The notes below the pieces were generated by a model. It was given only the letters and a program-made list of their open reading frames with translations. It searched no databases and was not told the DNA's origin. This document shows positions 1 to 7,355 of a DNA stretch of 64,000 nt, one piece after another (the first letter of the stretch is position 1; every line of letters starts with the position of its first letter). A program made the position numbers and the translations under genes. The DNA is from Lutispora saccharofermentans (GTDB lineage Bacteria > Bacillota > Clostridia > Lutisporales > Lutisporaceae): NCBI RefSeq assembly GCF_024363565.1, contig NZ_JAJEKE010000003.1, positions 1 through 64,000 of the forward strand, in the 5' to 3' direction.

Positions 1-13
1 TCATATAAACTAT

Positions 14-43
14 CTGACAACCGGAGTCCTGTTGATGTATAAT
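14..43 (+). promoter_or_regulatory. Possible sigma-A promoter for the beta-propeller gene
   Basis: CTGACA at 14-19 and TATAAT at 38-43 are separated by 18 bases, and the start codon at 115 lies about 70 bases downstream. The -10 box is perfect, the -35 box has one mismatch and the spacing is one base long. This is inferred from consensus only. Confidence 0.4.
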
Positions 44-114
44 AACTATATAATGCGTCATGCCGGTACAAAAATGCGATGGGGAACGGCGATCAGAAAA
101 GAGAGGAAAATTCT

Positions 115-1659
115 ATGAAAAAATTAAAACTGCTATTTTTTATTTTATTAGTTTCAATATTGATTTTTAAGCTTCTTCCCGGGCTTACCATAACGCCTAC
201 TCTTGGTATGGACAACCCTGGAGAGCAACTCCCTGCGGATGACAAGGATAAAGAACCCATACCTGAGAAGGAATTACTTCCCTTTACTTTATCTTATACA
301 GAAGTTCCGGGAGTGTTAACTTTTAGGGGAAACAATTTTAGAACGGCACCTGCTTACGGTACTGTGGATATAAAGGACAATAAGATTGAGAAGCTTTGGC
401 AGGTCAAGGCTGAAGCCAAGGGGCTTTGGGGCGGGGGAAGCGGCTGGACAGGCCAGCCTGCTCTGGTCCAATGGAGCCCTGAAGTAAGAAAGATCATGAA
501 CATAAAAGAAAAATTCAAAGAGGATGAAAACTTTGTAGAGGTGATCATTGCATCCTTAAACGGCAAGGTTTACTTTATCGATTTGGCCACCGGAGAGCAG
601 ACGAGAGAGCCTATTGACACAGGCAGTCCAATAAAAGGCAGTGTGTCGGTGGATTCGAGAGGATACCCGCTTTTATATGTAGGACAAGGCATCAAAGAAA
701 AGCCGGATTTCGGCTTCAGATTATACAGCCTTATCGACCAAAAAATGCTCTTTATCCAGGATGGAGAGGATAAGGATGCTCCAAGGCTATGGCCGAATTT
801 TGACTCATCTGCATTATTCAGCAGAAGCGAGGATGCCCTTTATGTTGGCGGCGAAAACGGCCTTTTCTACAAATTGAAGTTGAATACGGTTTTCAACCCG
901 AAGGAGAAACTTTTAACCATAAACCCCGAGATACAAAAGCTGAAATACGAGAGAGAAGACCACAGCACAGATCCGGAATGGAGCACTTATGGAATTGAAA
1001 ATTCACCCGTGGCATGGGAGAATATGCTCTTCTTTGTGGACAACGGGGGCTTTGTCAAAGCTATAGACAAGGATCTCAATGAAATTTGGACTGTGGATAA
1101 TTTTGACGATACAGACGCTTCCATAACATTAGACATAGAGAATGAAAATCCTGTATTATATACTGCCAGTGAAGTGGATAAGCAGGGAAGTGAGGGCGTC
1201 TCAAGAATATTGAAGATCGAGGCAAAAACGGGCAAAATACTCTGGGAGAAGGGTTATAAGGCTTATTCAGTGGGTACTTCAAACGGAGGGGCTCTTGCTA
1301 CCAATATAGTTGGTAAGAACAGTATGAGCGATATGGTAATATTTACTCTTTGCAGGGCAGAAATCAAGGACAAGGGGCTGATGGTGGCTCTTGATAAAGC
1401 CACAGGAGAAGAGCTATGGAGATGGGAAATGCCGACCTATGCCTGGTCATCCCCTGTAGATGTCTATGACAGCCAGGGCAAGGCATATATACTGCAAGCT
1501 TTGCGAAACGGCACCATGCATATCATCGATGGAGCAAACGGAGAGATACTGGGAAAAGCTGCGATAGACTCATATATTGAGGCATCACCGGCGGTATTCA
1601 ATGATCATGTGGTTATCGCTTCGAGAAATGGCTATATCTATGGTTTGAAAATCAAATAG
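115..1659 (+). CDS. Secreted PQQ-like beta-propeller repeat protein
   Basis: The protein has a lysine-rich N-terminus and one hydrophobic segment (LLFFILLVSILIFKLLPG), a signal peptide or membrane anchor, so it likely acts outside the membrane. The body carries repeated blades of the PQQ/quinoprotein type: KVYFIDLATGEQ (about 160), ALYVGGENGLFYKL (about 265), FVKAIDKDLNEIW, MVALDKATGEELW (about 440) and MHIIDGANGEIL near the end. Such folds bind ligands or scaffold proteins, and no catalytic function can be assigned. The start at 115 is chosen because GAGAGG sits 7 bases upstream and the signal peptide begins there; an in-frame upstream ATG at 79 has no ribosome site. It is probably monocistronic or leads into the oxidoreductase 63 bases downstream. 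Confidence 0.75.
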   Translation: MKKLKLLFFILLVSILIFKLLPGLTITPTLGMDNPGEQLPADDKDKEPIPEKELLPFTLSYTEVPGVLTFRGNNFRTAPAYGTVDIKDNKIEKLWQVKAEAKGLWGGGSGWTGQPALVQWSPEVRKIMNIKEKFKEDENFVEVIIASLNGKVYFIDLATGEQTREPIDTGSPIKGSVSVDSRGYPLLYVGQGIKEKPDFGFRLYSLIDQKMLFIQDGEDKDAPRLWPNFDSSALFSRSEDALYVGGENGLFYKLKLNTVFNPKEKLLTINPEIQKLKYEREDHSTDPEWSTYGIENSPVAWENMLFFVDNGGFVKAIDKDLNEIWTVDNFDDTDASITLDIENENPVLYTASEVDKQGSEGVSRILKIEAKTGKILWEKGYKAYSVGTSNGGALATNIVGKNSMSDMVIFTLCRAEIKDKGLMVALDKATGEELWRWEMPTYAWSSPVDVYDSQGKAYILQALRNGTMHIIDGANGEILGKAAIDSYIEASPAVFNDHVVIASRNGYIYGLKIK

Positions 1660-1722
1660 ACATGCATAAATCTCTTCTTGCTGTAAAACATAAAGGTGAT
1701 TATAGCAAGGAGGGATTTTTTT

Positions 1723-3261
1723 ATGGATAGGAACACGACGCCCTATTGGATCGGAACTACGGAGGACACCAACTATCCGGAATTAACTGAAGATATAACC
1801 GTAGATGCAGGAATAGTAGGAGGAGGACTGGCAGGCATAACTTCCGCCTATTTGCTAAAAAAAGAAGGCTTCAAGGTAGCCGTCATAGAAGCAGACAGGA
1901 TATGCAAGGCCGCCACAGGCCATACCACTGCAAAGATAACCTCACAGCATACATTAACATATGATAAAGCTATAAAAACCTTCGGTAAAGAGCTGACTCA
2001 GCAGTACGCAGATGCGAATCAGCATGCTGTAAAGTTCATGACAGATTTAGTCAAGAGCTGTAATATTCAATGCAATTATGAGCTAAAGTCCGCCTATGTC
2101 TTTACTCAGGATCAAAAATCCGTGGAGAAGATAAGGAAAGAAGCAGAGGCTGCTGTAAGCCTCGGAATACCTGCAGAGTTTGTTCCGGAAACTCCTCTGC
2201 CCTTCCCAGTGCTTGGAGCAGTCAGATTTACCGATCAGGCTCAATTCCACCCGAGAAAGTATGTATTGGCATTAGCCGAGAATATACCGGGGGACGGCTC
2301 TTATATATTTGAGAATACCAGGGCTGTAGATGTTGATGAGGGAGAAACCTGTACAATAAAAACCGTTAATGGTAAAAAAGTAAAAGCCCGGCATGTCATA
2401 ATAGCATCACACTATCCTTTTTATGACGGAAAGGGAATGTACTTTGCAAGGATGTATCCTTCCAGATCTTATCTATTAGCGTTTAAGGTTGAGGAGGACA
2501 TTCCGGATGGAATGTTCATAAATGTTGATACGCCCGGCATGACCCTGCGCAGCCAATCCCATGAGGGAGGCCGGATACTCATATTCGGCGGAGAGGCCCA
2601 CAAAACCGCCCATGGAGAGCAGACCTCCGCTCATTATGAGAATCTGAGAAAGCTTGTAAGAACCATGTTTACCGTAAAAGAGGAGCTTTATCATTGGTCC
2701 ACGCAGGATTATTACACATTGGACGGAATACCTTATGTAGGAAGACTCACTTCCAATACTCCTAACATATATGTTGCAACAGGATTCAAAAAGTGGGGAA
2801 TGACGAATTCAACTGCTGCAGCTATAATCATTAAGGATTTGATAATCAAAGGGAAAAGCTCCTGGGAGGGTATCTATAGTCCTCAAAGAGCCGCTACTGG
2901 TACTGCTGCTGCAACCTTCATCGCACAAAACGCAGATGTGGCCATGCAGCTCATATCAGGTAAAATTGAAAATCCTGATGATGAAATAGATATTGAAAAA
3001 GGCGAAGGCAAGGTCGTAGAATATAAAGGCAAAAGGACAGGTGTCTATAAGGATGAAGTCGGGAAGCTTTACCTTCTGGATATAACCTGCACCCATATGG
3101 GCTGCGAGCTTCAGTGGAACGATGGAGAAAAATCCTGGGATTGTCCGTGCCACGGCTCGAGGTTCAGCTATGACGGAAGCATAATGGAAGGCCCTGCCCT
3201 GTATCCCCTGAATCACCCTGATAAAGGAAGGAATCAGGTGGAACCTAATGTGTTCAAATAG
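1723..3261 (+). CDS. FAD-dependent oxidoreductase (DAO family) fused to a C-terminal Rieske [2Fe-2S] domain
   Basis: Residues 1-400 form a D-amino-acid-oxidase-like FAD domain with the dinucleotide motif AGIVGGGLAGITSAYLL near residue 30 and an acidic residue closing the second strand (VAVIEAD). Residues about 420-505 form a Rieske domain: C456-x-H458 and C474-x-x-H477 are the cluster ligands (CTHMGC and CPCHG). The architecture matches a known two-domain family in Firmicutes whose substrate is unknown; electrons probably pass between flavin and iron-sulfur cluster. Start 1723 follows AAGGAGGG by 9 bases. There is no signal peptide, so it is cytoplasmic. The downstream neighbour is 670 bases away, so it is not part of the next operon. 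Confidence 0.85.
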   Translation: MDRNTTPYWIGTTEDTNYPELTEDITVDAGIVGGGLAGITSAYLLKKEGFKVAVIEADRICKAATGHTTAKITSQHTLTYDKAIKTFGKELTQQYADANQHAVKFMTDLVKSCNIQCNYELKSAYVFTQDQKSVEKIRKEAEAAVSLGIPAEFVPETPLPFPVLGAVRFTDQAQFHPRKYVLALAENIPGDGSYIFENTRAVDVDEGETCTIKTVNGKKVKARHVIIASHYPFYDGKGMYFARMYPSRSYLLAFKVEEDIPDGMFINVDTPGMTLRSQSHEGGRILIFGGEAHKTAHGEQTSAHYENLRKLVRTMFTVKEELYHWSTQDYYTLDGIPYVGRLTSNTPNIYVATGFKKWGMTNSTAAAIIIKDLIIKGKSSWEGIYSPQRAATGTAAATFIAQNADVAMQLISGKIENPDDEIDIEKGEGKVVEYKGKRTGVYKDEVGKLYLLDITCTHMGCELQWNDGEKSWDCPCHGSRFSYDGSIMEGPALYPLNHPDKGRNQVEPNVFK

Positions 3262-3540
3262 CAGCCTTCCATTTAGGCTGTTGATACAGCAGCTATAAGA
3301 AGAATGGTATGTATATCTGAGCAGGCCGGGGGACGGAAACCACTGAAAGACACGGAATTTTGCACTGAAAAACACGGAAATGTTTTTTTAATGCCATATC
3401 ACCACAGGAATGCGAGTTGCGAACCGGCTTAGATATGGAATTAGTTAAAATAGACAGTTATAATCCGTGTTCTCCGTTCCCATATGACCTCAGCGGGCTA
3501 CCTTAGCTCTCGTAACTTTTATATATTGCGCTGCAGTGAA
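3262..3540. other. Non-coding stretch, first part of a 674-bp intergenic gap
   Basis: No credible ORF on either strand. A short direct repeat is visible (GACACGGAATTTTGCACTG followed by AACACGGAAATG, 3349-3380). The rest is unremarkable and leads into the palindromic element at 3541. Confidence 0.5.
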
Positions 3541-3750
3541 ATAGCATCCATGTATAGACTAAGTATGCTTATATAAAAATTGTCAATGACCCTTATGAGC
3601 TGAGCCTTAGAAAAGCCGTAGGCGAGGCACGGACGCCGAGCAAGCTTTCCAGGCCACGGATGACCTTTGGGAAGCGTAGGATTTTCTTAGGCTCAGTGAA
3701 TTAGTGTCATCAATTTTTATATACTATACGTGACTATACATGGATGCTAT
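3541..3750. repeat. 210-bp nested palindromic element
   Basis: Perfect 16-bp terminal inverted repeats, ATAGCATCCATGTATA at 3541-3556 and its complement at 3735-3750, enclose further nested arms. TATATAAAAATTG (3570-3582) pairs with 3711-3723 over 13 perfect bases, and CTGAGCCTTAGAAAA (3600-3614) pairs with 3682-3696 with one mismatch. The centre is GC-rich. There is no ORF. The architecture resembles non-autonomous palindromic repeats of clostridial genomes; it could also be a structured RNA. Family identity is not established. Confidence 0.7.
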
Positions 3751-3810
3751 GGCTTATCAGTGCTATGCCTAAAAAAAGTAAAATGCACATAAGCCTTCTA
3801 TTTTATTGCC

Positions 3811-3840
3811 TTGCACAAATATAAATAACTATAGTAGAAT
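3811..3840 (+). promoter_or_regulatory. Possible sigma-A promoter for the DUF1538 operon
   Basis: TTGCAC at 3811-3816 and TAGAAT at 3835-3840 are separated by 18 bases. The -10 box lies inside a small inverted repeat, AACTATA (3827-3833) with TATAGTT (3840-3846), which could serve as an operator. Consensus match only. Confidence 0.4.
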
Positions 3841-3935
3841 ATAGTTGTGAAAAGTTCGGATTACAGGATAAAATCTCTAAGTTGATGTATTATTATAGGA
3901 CGTGCTTGGGGGATTTAGAGAGGAGGCTATATTAT

Positions 3936-5429
3936 TTGAATTTACTGCTTCAAAAATTTAAGGAGGTCTTATCATCCGTTTTACCGATAAGCGTGTTGGT
4001 GCTCATACTGAACTTTACTTTGGTGCCTATAGAAACAGATATGCTGATCAGATTTATTATCGGCTCAGTATTGGTTATTATCGGATTGGGAATATTCTTA
4101 TTAGGAGCTGATATTGGCATAACCTCTATAGGAAGCCTTATGGGAGAAGAAGCGGCAAAGACTAATAGAGCTCATTCCGTTGCTATTCTCGGGCTTATTT
4201 TAGGCTTTTTCATTACCATAGCTGAGCCAGACCTGCAGATCCTTGCCAATGAAGTGAGCAGCGCCAGCGGAGGGACCATTCCTGCTTCTCTGATCCTTGT
4301 TGTTGTTTCTTTAGGAGTAGGTATTATGGTAGCTATAGGACTATTAAGAATTTTATATGAAAAACCGTTGAATAAGCTGCTTACACTGGTGTATTTTATC
4401 ATTTTGATTCTGGGCCTATGGGTTTCGGAGGAGTTTCTGGCTATTTCTGTTGATGCGTCAGGAGCTACAACGGGAGCTATGACTACGCCTTTCATTTTGG
4501 CATTAGGCTTGGGTGTTTCCCAGCTAAAAGGCGGCAAAACATCTGAGGAAGACAGCTTTGGGCTGGTAGGCATCGCATCGACGGGACCTATTCTTGCAGT
4601 CATGATAATGAATATAATCGCAGGTGCAGATAAAATTGTAGGGGAAGCGGAAGCCTTCCGCGCCCACAGCGGAATTTTGGGACCTTATTTAGAGGAATTT
4701 CCCAAAATCATGAGGGAATCGGTCATCACTTTGCTGCCCTTGCTCGTATTATTTTTGATTTTTGATTTTCTGAAATTTAAACTGAATAGAAAAAAAAGAA
4801 ACAGAATATTAAAGGGTCTTGCCTACACTTACGCAGGTCTTGGACTGTTTTTGACAGGAGTCAATGCAGGCTTTATGGAGGTTGGCAGAGTTATGGGATA
4901 CGGCATAGCCAGCCTCCAATATGCCTGGGTGGTTCCCGTGGTAGGATTTCTTTTAGGTATGATGGTTGTGCTTGCTGAGCCTGCCGTACATGTTCTGACA
5001 AAACAGGTTGAAGATGTGACAGCAGGACATATTCCAAGGAAAATAATATTGTTTGCATTGTCAGCGGGTATTGCTTTCGCCGTTTGCATGTCTATGCTGA
5101 GGATAATGATACCGGGATTAAAGCTATGGCATTTCTTGCTGCCCGGGTTTGCATTAGCTGCATTTTTGAGCTACAGGGTGCCGCCTATATTTGTCGGTAT
5201 AGCTTATGATGCCGGCGGGGTTGCATCAGGCCCTATGACAGCTACCTTTATATTAGCCTTTGCACAGGGGGCTGCCACTGCCATTCCGACAGCCAATGTA
5301 TTAGTGGATGGGTTTGGCGTTATAGCGATGGTTGCGATGATGCCGTTAGTAGCTTTGCAATTGCTGGGGCTTATGTTTAAAGTTAAAGCAAAAAAGGAGG
5401 GCATTGATCTAAATGATGCTAAAAGATAG
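3936..5429 (+). CDS. Integral membrane protein with two fused DUF1538 domains
   Basis: A very hydrophobic protein of about 497 residues with roughly twelve membrane segments. It is an internal duplication. The first half contains AEPDLQILANEV (about 95) and DASGATTGAMTTPFILALG (about 175); the second contains AEPAVHVLTKQV (about 345) and YDAGGVASGPMTATFILAF (about 430). DUF1538 proteins occur elsewhere as two separate subunits reported to act as a Na+/H+ antiporter (UmpA/UmpB type, from memory); here both are on one chain. The TTG start at 3936 is chosen because GAGGAGG lies 8 bases upstream, giving MNLLLQKF; the longer frame from 3882 has no ribosome site. The next gene, a P-II-like protein, overlaps it by 17 bases, implying coupled translation and a regulator-transporter pair. 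Confidence 0.85.
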   Translation: MNLLLQKFKEVLSSVLPISVLVLILNFTLVPIETDMLIRFIIGSVLVIIGLGIFLLGADIGITSIGSLMGEEAAKTNRAHSVAILGLILGFFITIAEPDLQILANEVSSASGGTIPASLILVVVSLGVGIMVAIGLLRILYEKPLNKLLTLVYFIILILGLWVSEEFLAISVDASGATTGAMTTPFILALGLGVSQLKGGKTSEEDSFGLVGIASTGPILAVMIMNIIAGADKIVGEAEAFRAHSGILGPYLEEFPKIMRESVITLLPLLVLFLIFDFLKFKLNRKKRNRILKGLAYTYAGLGLFLTGVNAGFMEVGRVMGYGIASLQYAWVVPVVGFLLGMMVVLAEPAVHVLTKQVEDVTAGHIPRKIILFALSAGIAFAVCMSMLRIMIPGLKLWHFLLPGFALAAFLSYRVPPIFVGIAYDAGGVASGPMTATFILAFAQGAATAIPTANVLVDGFGVIAMVAMMPLVALQLLGLMFKVKAKKEGIDLNDAKR

Positions 5430-6078
5430 GGAGTTCTCGTTATTCTGTGTGATTGTGAACTTTGGAGAAGGAAGCAAAATATTAAAAGCATCTAAAGAGC
5501 TAGGAGTAACCGGGGGCACTTTTCTTGTAGGTAAGGGAACGATAAAAAATCAATTGCTTAATATCTTAGGCCTTGATGAAGTGAGAAAAGAGATACTTAT
5601 AATGGTCGTCGAAGACAGCCTGGTGGAAGTCCTTCATGATCAGCTCACAAAAAAATTTAATTTGGATAAGCCCAATCACGGGATAACCTTTTCCGTTCCA
5701 ATAAGCAATTTGGCTGTTTTTAACAGATGCGAATATGTATCAAAACCAAAAAGGCGAGGTGTAGATAAGATGGAATATGAAGCCATATTTATTATAGTAG
5801 AAAAAGGACTGTCGGACGAGGTTATAGAAGCGGCGGAATCCGCAGGCTCCACAGGAGGAACAATAATTCACGGCAGAGGCTCCGGCACTCAGGACACGGC
5901 AAAATTGTTCAATGTCGAAATAGAACCGGAAAAGGACATCATATTGATTTTATCGGAATCAGAAAAGACAACAGCAATAGTGAATTCAATAAAAGAGAGG
6001 ATACACATTGAAGACCCGGGCAAAGGTGTAATATTTGTAATAGATGTGAACAGAACCTCCGGGCTATATAAAAGCTAA
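5413..6078 (+). CDS. Tandem P-II-like signalling protein
   Basis: 221 residues with two P-II/GlnB-like ferredoxin-fold repeats. Repeat 1 spans residues 5-100 (FSLFCVIVNFGEGSKILKA, GVTGGTFLVGKGTIKN, ending GITFSVPISNLAVF). Repeat 2 spans 118-218 (YEAIFIIVEKGLSDEVIEA, GSTGGTIIHGRGSGTQD, ending GVIFVIDVNRTSGLY). The G-T-GGT-x-x-x-G-x-G segment replaces the canonical T-loop. Classical P-II is a trimer of single domains; a fused dimer implies a different assembly. It overlaps the DUF1538 gene by 17 bases, so it very likely binds and gates that transporter, as GlnK does for AmtB. The effector (nucleotide or ion) cannot be read from the sequence. Confidence 0.8.
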   Translation: MMLKDREFSLFCVIVNFGEGSKILKASKELGVTGGTFLVGKGTIKNQLLNILGLDEVRKEILIMVVEDSLVEVLHDQLTKKFNLDKPNHGITFSVPISNLAVFNRCEYVSKPKRRGVDKMEYEAIFIIVEKGLSDEVIEAAESAGSTGGTIIHGRGSGTQDTAKLFNVEIEPEKDIILILSESEKTTAIVNSIKERIHIEDPGKGVIFVIDVNRTSGLYKS

Positions 6079-6114
6079 AAACTGAAATAATGGCGTTCAG
6101 CTAAAGATAGAAGA

Positions 6115-6149
6115 GGCTTCCTGATATAAAAAAGGAAGCCGCTTTTCTT
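6115..6149 (+). terminator. Rho-independent terminator after the P-II-like gene
   Basis: GGCTTCCT (6115-6122) pairs with AGGAAGCC (6133-6140), followed by GCTTTTCTT. It separates the DUF1538 operon from sbcD. Confidence 0.75.
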
Positions 6150-6185
6150 AGATATCATATGATAAACAAGCGGGGAGGGGATATG

Positions 6186-7355
6186 ATGAAGATAATCCAT
6201 ACAGGTGACTGGCATATAGGAAAGATAGTCAACGAATACCACATGACAAAAGATCAGGAGTACATACTGGATCAGTTTTTACATATAGTCTGCGAAGAGA
6301 AACCGCAGGCGGTAATAATTGCCGGCGATATCTATGACCGCTCCGTCGCACCGGTGGAAGCTGTGGAGCTCTTAGATAAGATTTTGGCAAAGATAGTCCT
6401 GGAGCATGGCATTCCGGTCCTGGCAGTGGCAGGCAATCATGACAGCCCGGAAAGGCTGAACTTCGGCAGCGGCATACTTAAAACCAAGGGCTTATACATA
6501 GAAGGGGTCCTGAAAAAAGATGCAACGAAGATTACCCTAAATGATGAATACGGGCCTGTGAACTTTTATCTCCTGCCCTATGCAGATGCGGTCGTAGTCA
6601 GAGATGTGTTTGAAGACCCCGGCATCAGGAGTCAGCAGGATGCCATGAAGGCCATAATAGAAAGAATAGGGGCTGCTATGGACAAGGATGAAAGGAATAT
6701 AATGATAACTCACGGATATGTCAGAGGTTCCGAGGAGCCCGAGACTTCTGAATCGGAAAGGCCCCTTTCCATAGGCGGTACGGATATGGTAAGCTATGAG
6801 CTATTCAATGATTTCTGCTATACTGCCTTAGGACATCTCCACAGTCCTCAAAGGGCCGGAAACGAAAACATCAGGTATTCGGGCTCCTTGATGAAGTATT
6901 CCTTTTCTGAGGTGAAGCAGAAAAAAGGAGTAAACATAATCAATATCGATGAAAAGGGCGTTTCAGACATAGCCTTCAGGGAACTGGTCCCCATGAGGGA
7001 TATGAGGATAATAAGAGGAGAGCTCAAGCACCTGACAGACCCGGCCGTATACAATGCTGCAAACAGGGAGGATTACATAAAGGCTATATTGACGGACAAA
7101 GGCGAGTTATTGGACCCCATGCGCAAGCTGAAATCCGTATACCCCAATGTAATGCTGCTGGAGGTAGAGGATAGAGGCAGCAAAGGGGACTATTTCCTTT
7201 CAGCCAAAACCTCGAGAAGCAAATCAAAGCTGGAGCTTTTCTCAGAGTTCTATAAGTACATAAACGATACGGAACTGGCGCAAGAGAGTTCGGGAGTTTT
7301 AGCAAAGATAATTGAAGAAGTGGAAAAGAGAGGTGAGGACCGTGAAGCCAATTAA
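6186..7355 (+). CDS. sbcD: SbcD, nuclease subunit of the SbcCD exonuclease
   Basis: Mre11-type phosphoesterase that, with SbcC, cleaves DNA hairpins and protein-blocked ends. All metal-binding motifs are present: GDWHIGK (residues 7-13), GDIYDRS (about 48), GNHDSPERLN (about 86), THGYVRG (about 170) and GHLHSPQ (about 215). Length (389 aa) is normal. Two adjacent ATGs occur at 6183 and 6186; 6186 gives better spacing from GGGAGGGG. It overlaps sbcC by 14 bases, so the two subunits are translationally coupled. Confidence 0.95.
   Translation: MKIIHTGDWHIGKIVNEYHMTKDQEYILDQFLHIVCEEKPQAVIIAGDIYDRSVAPVEAVELLDKILAKIVLEHGIPVLAVAGNHDSPERLNFGSGILKTKGLYIEGVLKKDATKITLNDEYGPVNFYLLPYADAVVVRDVFEDPGIRSQQDAMKAIIERIGAAMDKDERNIMITHGYVRGSEEPETSESERPLSIGGTDMVSYELFNDFCYTALGHLHSPQRAGNENIRYSGSLMKYSFSEVKQKKGVNIINIDEKGVSDIAFRELVPMRDMRIIRGELKHLTDPAVYNAANREDYIKAILTDKGELLDPMRKLKSVYPNVMLLEVEDRGSKGDYFLSAKTSRSKSKLELFSEFYKYINDTELAQESSGVLAKIIEEVEKRGEDREAN

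Noticed and set aside
4172..4603. Long antisense frames inside the DUF1538 gene (also 4829-5089 and 5204-5491)
   Set aside because: The sense strand is a clear membrane protein with duplicated motifs. The antisense frames are its mirror shadows without ribosome sites.
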